This document shows positions 16,179 through 24,900 of a stretch of 45,214 bases of DNA, piece by piece. How positions within the stretch are numbered: position 1 is the first letter of the stretch; each line of letters starts with the position of its first letter. The DNA comes from Planctomycetia bacterium (GTDB lineage Bacteria; Planctomycetota; MHYJ01; WSZJ01): the NCBI GenBank assembly GCA_020849035.1, contig JADLHC010000339.1, positions 1-45,214 of the forward strand. Direction: 5' to 3'. The notes beneath the pieces are model-generated. The model made no database searches, had not been told where the DNA came from, and saw nothing but the letters and a program-made list of their open reading frames with translations. Made by a program: the position numbers and the translations under genes.

Positions 16179-17131
16179 CGCCGGCGCGGGCCTCGGAGCT
16201 GGCGGGGAAGGCGCGCCAGCTCCAGGAAACGATCGGGCGCGCGATCGTCGGGAAGGCCATGGCCATCGAGCTGCTCGTGATCGGGCTCGTGGCGCGGGGG
16301 CACGTCCTGATCGAGGACGTCCCGGGGGTCGGGAAGACGGCGCTGGCGAAGGCGCTCGCGCGCTGCGTCGGGTGCGAATTCCGGCGGATCCAGTTCACGC
16401 CGGACCTGCTGCCGAGCGACATCACGGGCCTCTCGATGTACGACCCGTCCACGCAGGACTTCCAGTTCCGCCCGGGCCCGATCTTCACGCAGATCCTCCT
16501 CGCCGACGAGGTGAACCGGACGACGCCGCGGACGCAGGCGGCGCTCCTCGAGGCGATGAACGACTTCCAGGTCACCGCCGACGGCCGGACGTACGCGCTT
16601 CCGAAGCCGTTCATGGTCGTGGCCACGCAGAACCCCCTCGAGTTCGCGGGGACGTACCCCCTCCCCGAGGCGCAGATGGACCGGTTCATGCTCCGCATCC
16701 GCATGGGCTACCCCACGCCGGAGCAGGAGCGGGAGATGCTGACGTCGCACCGGCAGGGTGAGCCCGTGGACAGCCTGCCCGTGGTGATCCAGGCGAAGGA
16801 GCTGCTGGAGCTCTCGTTCGCGACGACTTCGGTGAAGTTCGACGCAGACCTCTCCACGTACCTCATCGCCATCGTCGACCGCACGCGCCGCGAGCCGCAT
16901 TTCGCGGCCGGCGTCTCCCCGCGCGGCTCCCTCGCGCTCTACCGGGCCGCCCAGGCGCGGGCGCTCCTCCGCGGCCGCGACTACGTCGTCCCCGACGACG
17001 TCAAGGAGCTGGCGATCCCCGTCCTGGCGCACCGCATCGTGGAGCGCGGCCCGCGCAGCTCGAGCGAGCGCGGAAGCGCGATCCGGGTGCTGCAGAACAT
17101 CCTCGCGGAGCTGCCGGTCCCGGCCGGGTAG
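16148..17131 (+). CDS. MoxR family AAA+ ATPase
   Basis: A 327-residue AAA+ chaperone-type ATPase. Walker A is GVGKT at 60-64 (DVPGVGKTALAKAL), Walker B is ILLADEVNRT with Asp120-Glu121, sensor 1 is VVATQNPLEF, and the arginine-finger region is PEAQMDRFMLRI. The lid domain carries the ASPRGSLALYRAAQ-type motif (GVSPRGSLALYRAAQA). MoxR proteins are thought to help mature or insert partners. Here the partners are likely the DUF58 and transglutaminase proteins encoded next. The start overlaps the previous gene and has an AAGGA-type ribosome site. Confidence 0.94.
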   Translation: MAGVHQVAEVAPARASELAGKARQLQETIGRAIVGKAMAIELLVIGLVARGHVLIEDVPGVGKTALAKALARCVGCEFRRIQFTPDLLPSDITGLSMYDPSTQDFQFRPGPIFTQILLADEVNRTTPRTQAALLEAMNDFQVTADGRTYALPKPFMVVATQNPLEFAGTYPLPEAQMDRFMLRIRMGYPTPEQEREMLTSHRQGEPVDSLPVVIQAKELLELSFATTSVKFDADLSTYLIAIVDRTRREPHFAAGVSPRGSLALYRAAQARALLRGRDYVVPDDVKELAIPVLAHRIVERGPRSSSERGSAIRVLQNILAELPVPAG

Positions 17132-17137
17132 GAGGGC

Positions 17138-17238
17138 GAGGAGGCAGGTTCGCGGGCGGACGGGGAAGAGCAGAGGGTCCAAACCGGCGTTGTCGACCTG
17201 GCGTTTTCCCCCGCCCTCGCGCGAACCCGCCCTCCCGC
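17138..17238. repeat. Imperfect inverted repeat between MoxR and DUF58 genes
   Basis: The 135-base gap after the MoxR gene contains an imperfect inverted repeat. Arms lie at about 17138-17168 and 17203-17238, with a perfect core GGTTCGCG (17147-17154) / CGCGAACC (17220-17227). There is no T-run, so it is not a clear terminator. It could be a processing or pausing structure, or a decayed intergenic palindrome. Confidence 0.45.
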
Positions 17239-17253
17239 CATCCGTTCATTCCC

Positions 17254-17259
17254 TACAAT
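17254..17259 (+). promoter_or_regulatory. TACAAT -10 box, leaderless start of the DUF58 gene
   Basis: TACAAT ends seven bases before the ATG at 17267. This box contains the alternative ATG at 17258, which would then lie upstream of the mRNA start, so 17267 is the better start. Confidence 0.6.
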
Positions 17260-17266
17260 GCCCCAG

Positions 17267-18415
17267 ATGCGTCGCCTCCGCCTCGCCTGGTCCCGCCGCC
17301 CGCGGCTGACGCGCAACGGGCTGTACGTGCTGACGCTCACCGTCATGGCGGCGCAGGTGGCGTTCGTCACGGGGAACAACCTGTTCTGGTTCCTGTTCTC
17401 GTCGGGGCTCGCGCTGCTCCTGTCCAACGCCTGGCTCGGCTGGCGCGGCCTGCGCAAGCTGTCCCTCCGGCGGTCGCTGCCGCAGACGGCGTACGCGTGG
17501 GAGGCGTTCGCGGGCTCCTACCAGGTCACGAACGCGGGGCGGCTGCCGGCGTTCTACGTCATTTTCGAGGACGCCCCCGGGACGCCGCGCCCGGCGGGAG
17601 AGGGCGAGGCCCGGCCGATCTTCGCGTTCGCCGCGTCCATCGCCCCCCGCTCCACCGCGACCGTGCCGTTCTGGACCCGCCTCGTCCAGCGCGGCTGGAA
17701 CCGCTTCAGCCGCGTCCGCATCTCCTCCGACTTCCCCTTCGGGTTCTTCCGCGTGTCGCGCGACCTCGAGCTCAAGGACGAGATCCTCGTCTACCCGCGG
17801 GTCGGGCGCGTGCTCGCTTCCCTCCCGATCGAGCGCGCCGCGGACGGGCAGCTCGTGTCGGTGCGGCGCGCGCAGCCGGGCGAGGACGACTTCGCGGGGC
17901 TGCACGAGTGGCGCCCGGGGGACAACCCGAAGGCGATCCACTGGCGCAGCTGGGGCCGCCTGCCGGACGACAAGATCCTCGTCCGGGAGTTCGAGCGGAC
18001 GCGCGTGCCGCGCGCCTGCCTCCTCATCGACCGCGAGTCGAGGTCCGACCGGAGGTTCGAGCAGGTCGTCTCGTTCACGGCGGCCAACCTGCTGGACCTG
18101 CACAAGCACGGGGTCGCGACGGCCCTGTGGGCGGGAAGCGGCGAGACGCTGGCGGCGGCGGTGCCGGAGGCGCTGCTGACGGAGCTGGCCACGCTTCAGA
18201 GGCAGGAGCCCGCGGGGACGCCGGCGGCGGAGCTCGAGAGGGCGATCGCGGAAGCGGTCGCGGTCGGCGACCTGCCGGTCGTGATCGGGGACGGGACGCG
18301 CAAGCGCCACCGCGGCGCCGAGTGGGCGAAGGACGTCGTGCTGGTGGACGTCGCCGCGGCGGACTTCCGCGGTCGGTACCAGGTGAGGCCCGAGCGCGAG
18401 GTTGCGCGTGCTTGA
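17267..18415 (+). CDS. DUF58 domain protein
   Basis: A 382-residue membrane protein with two N-terminal helices (about 18-58, around VMAAQVAFVTGNNLFWFLFSSGLALLL). A beta-rich segment follows, then the DUF58 core, which resembles a von Willebrand A fold. The signature is GEDDFAGLHEWRPGDNPKAI followed by HWRSWGR and LVREFE, then the conserved LLIDRE strand. DUF58 proteins are recurrent partners of MoxR ATPases. The molecular role is not established, but envelope or cell-wall processes are often suggested. It overlaps the transglutaminase gene by 8 bases. Confidence 0.9.
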   Translation: MRRLRLAWSRRPRLTRNGLYVLTLTVMAAQVAFVTGNNLFWFLFSSGLALLLSNAWLGWRGLRKLSLRRSLPQTAYAWEAFAGSYQVTNAGRLPAFYVIFEDAPGTPRPAGEGEARPIFAFAASIAPRSTATVPFWTRLVQRGWNRFSRVRISSDFPFGFFRVSRDLELKDEILVYPRVGRVLASLPIERAADGQLVSVRRAQPGEDDFAGLHEWRPGDNPKAIHWRSWGRLPDDKILVREFERTRVPRACLLIDRESRSDRRFEQVVSFTAANLLDLHKHGVATALWAGSGETLAAAVPEALLTELATLQRQEPAGTPAAELERAIAEAVAVGDLPVVIGDGTRKRHRGAEWAKDVVLVDVAAADFRGRYQVRPEREVARA

Positions 18416-20531
18416 CCTCCTGCTGGCGGTGCTGTGGTCCGTGGGCGGCCTCATCGGGGCCCTCCCCGACCGGCGATTCGAGTGGGTCGTGGGCCCGCTG
18501 GCGGCGGCGGCATGGGGGATCACGGCGGGAAAGGCGGGACTGCGGCAGTTGCTGGTGGCGCGAAGGCCGGTGAGCTACGCGCTGCTCGGGGGCGTGTGGC
18601 TGGCGGTGAGCGGGATGGTGATGGCCGCGGGAACGCCGCCGCGGGACGCCGTGCTGCCGGCGTGCGCGGCCGCGGTGGCGGTGCTGTACCTGCTGGAGCG
18701 GCGCTCGGCGGTGCAGTCGCACGCGATGATCGCGGCGTCGTTCGTCGCGGCCATCGCAGGGGCGACGCGCGACCCCTCGGCTCGCCTGCTGCCCCTGTTC
18801 GTGCCATTCCTCGTGCTGCTCGTGCTCTGCCTCGCGCTCGCGCACCAGGAGTGGGTGCTCCAGAGGCTGAGGCGCGCCGCGCACGAGGGCTATCTTCTGG
18901 CGGCCCAGGTCCCCGGCTACGCGGGCACGCGCACCGGCCTTGCCCCCACCGTGTCGGTCGTCGCCCTGACCACGACGATCGCCGCCCTCGTCCTTTACCT
19001 CGTGGTCCCCCACGTCCGGTGGAAGCAGCCGGACGACCGCCGGGGAAGCGGCGGGGCGGGCGCGCAGGGCGCCAGCGGCCTCACCGACCGCCTGTCGCTC
19101 CGCGGGATGCACGAGCTCAAGCTGGACCACAGGGTCGCGCTCCGCATGAAGATGGCCCGCGGCGGCGCGAACTTCCGGCCGTCCCTGCCCATGCGCCTGC
19201 GCGGGGCAGTCGTGGACGCGACCAACGGGATGGAGTGGTGGTCCTCGGCGTCGTGGCGCAGCCGGCGCGACGAGAACGACGGGAAGCGGGACAACTGGGT
19301 GACGTTGAAGGCGGACCCGGCCGACCCCGTGATGCAGGAGTGCGAGATCGAGGCGACGGGCGACCTCGTGATCGTGTCGCTCCCGGACATCGCCGAGGTC
19401 GCAGGCTCGCTTGCGCGCGTGGACGACCACGGCGCGGTGCAGCTGCCGTCACCGGCCACCGGCGGCCGTCGGACCTACCGCGTCATCTCGGACGCGGCGG
19501 GGATCGATCCCGCCGCGTTCGAGGCGCAGCCCCGCAGCCCGCACCCGCGCTACCTCCTCCTTCCGGGCGGCAAGGACCCCGACATCCTCCGGGTGGCGCG
19601 GGACGTCACCGGGAACGCCGCCACCGCCGGCCGCAAGGCGGCCCTCATCGAACACTGGCTCCAGGCGAACTTCGAGTACTCGACGGAGTTCGACCCGTCG
19701 GGCGAGTCCGATCCCGTCCGGGCGCTGCTGTTCTCCGAGAAGCGCGGGTACTGCGTGCACTTCGCCGCGGCGATGGCCGTGATGCTCCGGTGCCTCGACA
19801 TCCCGTGCCGCGTCGCCCAGGGGCTCTACGGCGGCGAGTGGTCGGATCGCGAGCAGCTCTCGATGTTCCGGTTCTCCGACGCGCACGCGTGGGTCGAGGT
19901 CTGGCTCGGCCCGCGCGCCGGATGGGTCCCGTTCGACCCCACGCCGCGCACCCAGGACGACACGGGCGAGGACCCGGACGACTTCGCCCGGAGCACGCCC
20001 GACCCCGCGCGCCCGGAGCCCGGCGGCAGCGAAACGGGCCGGCAGCCCTCGTCCTTCTCCACCGAGCCCCTCACCGCCCTCAGCCTCGAGCGCCAGGCCC
20101 AGTGGCTCCGCGCGATCCGGAAGCTCTTCCTCGACGCCTGGAACTCCCGCCTCGGGAAGGCCGTCGTCCTGTTCGCCGTGTTCTCGTTCTCGCTCGTCCT
20201 CACCTGGAACCTGCTCCCCCGCCACGAGCGCAACCGGCTGCGCGCGGCGCTCACGGGCGCCCAGCCCGCGGACGCGGCGTTCTGGGACGAGTTCGTGACG
20301 CTCGCCGGGCGCGCCGGCTTCCGCCGCGGCCGCGGGGAGACGCCGTACGAGTTCGCGAAGCGCGTCGAGCGGTCCTATCCCGGGGCGGGCCGGGTCGCGC
20401 TTGCGCTCTACGCGGTCCGGTTCGGCGGGCGCGACGCGGCGAAGAAGTCCGCGGAGGCGCGGCCGGTGCTGGACGGGATCCGCAAGGCCCAGGCGGGGAA
20501 GGCGCCGCCGGCGGAGACCCCGCAGGCGTGA
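18408..20531 (+). CDS. Transmembrane transglutaminase-like protein (DUF3488/DUF4129 type)
   Basis: A 707-residue membrane protein. The first ~200 residues contain several hydrophobic spans. A soluble region follows, ending in a transglutaminase-like domain with a complete Cys-His-Asp set: Cys449 in RGYCVHFAAAMAVMLR, His493 in SDAHAWVEV, and Asp510 in VPFDPTPR. Another membrane span (VVLFAVFSFSLVLTWNLL) precedes a DUF4129-like tail (FWDEFVTLAGRAGFRRGRGETPYEFA). Third member of the MoxR-DUF58-transglutaminase set. Likely an exported-side protease or acyl-transferase on peptides, substrate unknown. GTG 18408 is preferred because GCGAGG precedes it by six bases. TTG at 18402 is also possible. Confidence 0.92.
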   Translation: MLDLLLAVLWSVGGLIGALPDRRFEWVVGPLAAAAWGITAGKAGLRQLLVARRPVSYALLGGVWLAVSGMVMAAGTPPRDAVLPACAAAVAVLYLLERRSAVQSHAMIAASFVAAIAGATRDPSARLLPLFVPFLVLLVLCLALAHQEWVLQRLRRAAHEGYLLAAQVPGYAGTRTGLAPTVSVVALTTTIAALVLYLVVPHVRWKQPDDRRGSGGAGAQGASGLTDRLSLRGMHELKLDHRVALRMKMARGGANFRPSLPMRLRGAVVDATNGMEWWSSASWRSRRDENDGKRDNWVTLKADPADPVMQECEIEATGDLVIVSLPDIAEVAGSLARVDDHGAVQLPSPATGGRRTYRVISDAAGIDPAAFEAQPRSPHPRYLLLPGGKDPDILRVARDVTGNAATAGRKAALIEHWLQANFEYSTEFDPSGESDPVRALLFSEKRGYCVHFAAAMAVMLRCLDIPCRVAQGLYGGEWSDREQLSMFRFSDAHAWVEVWLGPRAGWVPFDPTPRTQDDTGEDPDDFARSTPDPARPEPGGSETGRQPSSFSTEPLTALSLERQAQWLRAIRKLFLDAWNSRLGKAVVLFAVFSFSLVLTWNLLPRHERNRLRAALTGAQPADAAFWDEFVTLAGRAGFRRGRGETPYEFAKRVERSYPGAGRVALALYAVRFGGRDAAKKSAEARPVLDGIRKAQAGKAPPAETPQA

Positions 20532-20557
20532 ATCCTCGTTCGGAACGCCGCCGCGGA

Positions 20558-20563
20558 TAGAAT
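20558..20563 (+). promoter_or_regulatory. TAGAAT -10 box, leaderless start of the acyltransferase gene
   Basis: TAGAAT ends exactly six bases before the ATG at 20570. This is the same hexamer and same spacing as at aroK. Confidence 0.6.
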
Positions 20564-20569
20564 GCCGGG

Positions 20570-21691
20570 ATGCCCGCCGAGAAGAAGCCGTCCGCCGCGC
20601 GTATCCGGGCGCTGGACTGGCACCGCGGCCTCGCCGTCCTCGTCATGATCGAGTGCCACTGCCTGGTGCTCCTCAACCCCTCGCACGACAACGAGCCGCT
20701 CCGCCTCTTCCTCAATTCCATCAACGGCCTCGTCGCGCCGTCCTTCATCTTCGCCGCCGGCTTCGCGCTCTCGATGGTTTCGTGCCGCGCGGCGTCCGAC
20801 CCGGTCGGCCGGCGGGAGCGCGCGATCAAGACCCTGCTGAGGATCTGCGAGGTCCTCGTCGTCGCGAACATACTCAAGGTCCAGATGTGGCCGGTCTTCA
20901 GCAAGCCGTCCTGGTGGCTCCGCGTGGACGTCCTCTCCTGCATCGCCTACTCGCTGTTCATCCTGTGGGCGTGCGTCTTCTCGCTCGGGAACCGGCCGAG
21001 GACGATCGCGGCCGTCATGGCCGGCCTGTCCGTCCTGATCTTCGCGCTGGCCCCCTGGACGGAGACGCTCCGCGGCCTCGGCCCGCTCCAGCACTTCATC
21101 AACAACTCCACCGAATCCCCGTTCCCGGTCCTCCCGTGGGCAGGCTACGCGTTCCTCGGCGCCTCGATCGGCGCGCTGATGTCCATCCCCGGGCGCGGGC
21201 CTGCCCTGCTCCTCCGCGCCCTCGCGGCGATGTTCGCCGTCGGGCTCCTCATCGCGTACTCGGGGGCCATGGAGCGCCTCTACCGGTGGAACCCGTGGAT
21301 CACGGTGAACGCGGGCGAGCGCATCTGGAAGGTCGCCGCGATCGCCCTCACCCTCAGGGGAGCGGAGCTGTTCGGGACATCCAGGGGCTGGAGCATGAAG
21401 AACCCCGTGACCTGGGTCCTCGAACTCTACGGGACCTCCTCCCTCTCGGCCTTCTACTTCCACGCCACCCTGCTCTTCGGCTTCACGGCCCCGCTCGTCC
21501 TCGGCGGCTACATCTCCTTCCACCCCGTCGGCGAATTCCACGCGAAGGTGGGCTGGGGGATGTACTGGCTCCTGACCCTCCTCATCGTCGCCGGGACCGG
21601 CGTCTGCTGCCGGCTGTGGGACTTCGTCGACGTGAGGCTGCCGTGGAAGGCGGCGAAGAAGAAGCCTGAAGCGGCGCCGAAGGCGGCGTGA
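20570..21691 (+). CDS. HGSNAT/DUF1624-like membrane acyltransferase
   Basis: A 373-residue polytopic membrane protein with about ten hydrophobic segments. The opening RIRALDWHRGLAVLVMIECH matches the catalytic-domain start of heparan-alpha-glucosaminide N-acetyltransferase-like and DUF1624 proteins (RxxxLDxxRGxAxxxMxxxH). Bacterial members probably move acetyl groups across the membrane onto envelope sugars. No glycan-synthesis genes lie nearby to name the acceptor. The C-terminus is a Lys/Ala-rich cytoplasmic tail. It could be co-transcribed with the transglutaminase gene (38-base gap) or start from its own TAGAAT box. Confidence 0.82.
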   Translation: MPAEKKPSAARIRALDWHRGLAVLVMIECHCLVLLNPSHDNEPLRLFLNSINGLVAPSFIFAAGFALSMVSCRAASDPVGRRERAIKTLLRICEVLVVANILKVQMWPVFSKPSWWLRVDVLSCIAYSLFILWACVFSLGNRPRTIAAVMAGLSVLIFALAPWTETLRGLGPLQHFINNSTESPFPVLPWAGYAFLGASIGALMSIPGRGPALLLRALAAMFAVGLLIAYSGAMERLYRWNPWITVNAGERIWKVAAIALTLRGAELFGTSRGWSMKNPVTWVLELYGTSSLSAFYFHATLLFGFTAPLVLGGYISFHPVGEFHAKVGWGMYWLLTLLIVAGTGVCCRLWDFVDVRLPWKAAKKKPEAAPKAA

Positions 21692-21693
21692 AG

Positions 21694-21931
21694 TCCCCGT
21701 CCGCGGCGCCCGATGCCGGGACCTCCGCCTCTGCCGTGAAGAGCGCTGGTACTGAACCTTTTATTTCAGGGGGGAACGGCCCTCTGGCTTCGTGGATCCC
21801 CGTGGGGATCGGATCAGCAGGAGGCACTGATGTTCCCTTTGAAGTGTTCGTGGTTCACGCCATGTTCTCTTTCACGAACAGCGCAGGGGTCCCGGCTCCG
21901 GGCGCCGGGCGGGCGGGCTCCTTAACGGATC
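21694..21931 (-). ncRNA. Candidate structured non-coding RNA of unknown class
   Basis: The gap between two convergent genes (21692-21961) folds into a branched structure. The closing helix is 21704-21712/21899-21907 (9 bp) plus 21715-21723/21888-21896 (9 bp), separated by a 2x2 loop. Inside are 21743-21748/21879-21884 (6 bp), a hairpin 21847-21852/21873-21878, a helix 21772-21777/21832-21837 extended by 21765-21768/21840-21843, and two hairpins (21795-21800/21805-21810 and 21813-21817/21827-21831). The minus strand has a promoter ending at 21939. However, flanking wobble pairs (for example 21770-21771 with 21838-21839) fit a plus-strand RNA better, so orientation is unsettled. I found no 4.5S, tmRNA or RNase P motifs. 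A 6S-like RNA is possible. Confidence 0.5.
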
Positions 21932-21938
21932 GGGAAGA

Positions 21939-21965
21939 ATTGTAGCACGCCTCCCCGGCTGTCAA
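21939..21965 (-). promoter_or_regulatory. Promoter for a minus-strand transcript downstream of the FtsK-like gene
   Basis: On the minus strand, a perfect TTGACA (plus 21960-21965) overlaps the stop codon of the FtsK-like gene. It is followed 15 bases later by TACAAT (plus 21939-21944) with an upstream TGC, an extended -10. The spacer is short, but both hexamers are strong. No protein gene follows; it would drive the candidate structured RNA from about 21931. Confidence 0.55.
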
Positions 21966-24900
21966 CGCGGAGCGGCGGCGGTCTTCAGCGCCCCCAGGAT
22001 CTCCGCGCGGCGGGCGTCGTCGGGAAGCGCGTACGGGCGGAACTTCTCGACCGTCCCTTCCTCTTCCACGAACAGCAGCCCGCGATACAGGCCGAGCTTC
22101 GACGCGGCGGGCGTGTCGATCAGCTCGGACGAATCGGACGCGCTCATCTGGAACAGGATGCGCATCCCGAATTCGCGGAGCGACTTCTGCGAGAAGGTGC
22201 GCTTCAGGTTTCCCAGAGAATCGCACCACACGACCGTGAACACTCCCCGGGCGGGCCCCTCGGTCAGCAGATTCACGAGGCACCTGTCCGGCGATGGCTT
22301 GTCCCCTTCCCCGCCGCCGAGGTCGAACTCGTCGCTCTGGCGGAGCTTGCGGAAGCGCTGGAGGTCGTGGATGAAGAGGTAGACGGGGGGGCCGCCGCCG
22401 CTCTCGTCGCGGGCCTTGACCTCGGCATCGAGCTGTTCCATGACGGCGGGGACGGCGGCGTAGTCGACGACGTCGACCTGGCCGGGGAGGGCCGAGGCGA
22501 AGTCGGGGAGGCGGCGGGCGTCGGAGGACTCGGGCGGCGTGCCGTCGAGGAGGAAGAAGCGGGCGGCGCCGGGGGCGTGGAAGGAGGCGAGGCTGACGAG
22601 GGTGGAGAGGGCGACGGCGGCCGCAGACTCGCGCTGCTGGCCGACGACGAGGAGGTTGGCGCCGGCCTGGCGGCGGAACCGGACTTCGGTGGGGCCCTTG
22701 ATGGCGTTGGCCTCGCCGACCCAGGCTCGCGCGGCGCCCTCGCCGGAGAACGGGCGGGCGAGGCGGGCGCGGAGGAGGGAATTGCTGCGGATGTCGGCGG
22801 GCAGGTTGCCCTCGAAAATCGTCGCGGGCTCCTTCGGCTCCCATCCGGCGGCGTCGGCCGCGGCGCGGACCTTCGCGAGGTAGGACTCCTCGATCGAGTC
22901 GGACATCCAGACGATCTGGAACGGGCTGTTGCCCTCGATCATGCCGGACATGTCGTTGTAGATCGCCTCGCCGGGGCGCGAGAGGAGGCGCGCGGCGGGG
23001 TTGTCGTCGCCGAGGATGAGCAGCGAGTCCGCCTCGTTGCACTGGAGGGCGATGCGGATCCCCATCTGGCCGAGGGTCGCCTTGGCGAGTGTGTAGGATC
23101 CCCCGAGGGTCTGCGACCCGAGGATGACGTGCACCCCGAACGCGCGGCCCTGGCGGACGATGCGGTCCAGCAGGAGCGCGGCCTCCTGGGCGACGGAATC
23201 CTCCTCGGTGAAGAACTCCTGGAACTCGTCGATCATGAGGAGGGTGCGCGGAATGCGCCCGTCCTTCCCGTGCTTGCGGTATCCGGCGAAGTCCTGCACG
23301 CCTGCGGCGCGGTAAAGCTCGGCGCGCTCGCCCAGCTCGCGGTCGATCCGCCGCAGCACCGACAGCCCGAACTCCCGGTCCGACTCGATCGCGATGACCC
23401 GGGCATGCGGCAGGCGGTGGTTGGCGAATCGCTTGAACTCGACGCCCTTCTTGAAGTCGATGAGGTACATCTCGAGCTCGCCGGGCCCGTACCAGAGGGC
23501 GGCGTTGGTGATCATGACGTGGAACAGCGTGGACTTTCCGGAGCCGGTCTTTCCGGCGACCAGGGCGTGCTGCGCGGTGCCGCGGCCGAGCTCGAGGCAC
23601 TGGAGCTTGTCGGCGCCGGAGCGGCCGAGCGGGATGCGGACGCCGGCCTCGGAGGACTGCGTGGAGAGCTGGCCTGCCGGTGGCGCGACGGTCTCGAAGG
23701 GGACCTCGACGCGTCCGGCACCGGCGCACTGGCGGCCGATGGACTGGAGCAGCGGGGTGAGGACGGCGGGCTCCGGCGGCGCGGGAGGCAGGAAGACGGC
23801 GCGCGGGAGGATCTCCTCGTCGACGGCGACGGCGTCCGGCATCACCGAGAGGACAAGGCCGTGCGGTCGGAATCGCGGCGCACTGAACGCAGCGGGGACC
23901 TTCTGGCCGCGCTCATGGAAGAGGAGCGTGTAGACGCCGCAGCGCGCGCCGCTGGCGACGATTCCCGCAAGCCGCTCCATCGCCGCGTCGCTGAAGGCGC
24001 GGGGGAAGTCGGCGACGACGAGGAAGCGGTAGGCCTCGGCCATCGCCCCGGCCTCGCGGTTGTACTCGTCGATCGTCGCGTAGCGGTTCCGAAGGTACTT
24101 CTGGATGACCTTCTCGATGTGCTCCGTCAGCTCCGCCAGCTTCTTCTCGACGTGGACCGTCTCGGTCCAGATCCGTCCGCCGACGAGGGACTCGTCGTCG
24201 TCGGCGAGGTGCATGAGGGCGGAGAAGCTCTGGCCGAGGCCGACGGGGTCGACGAAGAGAAATTTCGCCTTCGCGGGCGGGAAGGAGGCAAGGATGCGGA
24301 GGACCGCGTCGGACAGGAGCTGGGTCGCGCGGTTGCGGTTGCGGCCGTCCGCGGTCACCAGGAGGTTGCCCCGGGAGGGGAAAGTGAGGGACAGCGGAAG
24401 CGCGATGCGGCCGCCGTCGGGGAGCCCGAACGCCTCGGCGGCGCCGCGGGCGCCGGCGAGCGGCGAGAAGTCCGCGACGGCGTCGCCGAGATAGGCGTTG
24501 TCCGGGAACTCCGCGGGGAGGCGGAAGTCGGACCACGAGGGATCGGTCCATGCGGGAATCTGCCGACGGCCTTCTTCCCGCGCCCGCGCGACCGCGGCCG
24601 CGAAGTCGGCGACCTCGTCCCGCCACTGCGACGCGAAACCGGCGCGCGCCTCCTCGCCGTGCGTCGCCGCCTCCGCCGTTGCGCGCGCCTGCGCCGCCCG
24701 GCGCTCCTCCAGGTCGCTCGCGTGCCGCTGGTCCAGCGCCGCCGCCTCCGACTGCAGCCTCGCCTCGACCGCCGCCGTCCGTGCCGCGTTCCGGCGCCGC
24801 GTCCGCTCCAGCAGCGCCAGGTGCTTCCGCTTCAGCAGTTCCCCCCGCGGCAACGCGTCCTTCTTCGCCTCCTCGAGCCCCGATTCCAGCTCCTGGTCCA

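Noticed and set aside
17258-17266. ATG at 17258 as start of the DUF58 protein
   Set aside because: It lies within the TACAAT -10 box; the ATG at 17267 is at the correct distance for a leaderless start.
21694-21931. SRP (4.5S) RNA, tmRNA or RNase P RNA as identity of the structured region
   Set aside because: I did not find the GGAAG/AGCAG apical motif of SRP RNA, a tag frame and TpsiC-like arm for tmRNA, or the conserved P4 segments of RNase P RNA. 6S RNA was neither confirmed nor excluded.
21688-21945. Short open frame (about 85 codons) in the acyltransferase-FtsK gap
   Set aside because: No ribosome site or TANNNT box, no recognisable motif, and the region is better explained as structured RNA.
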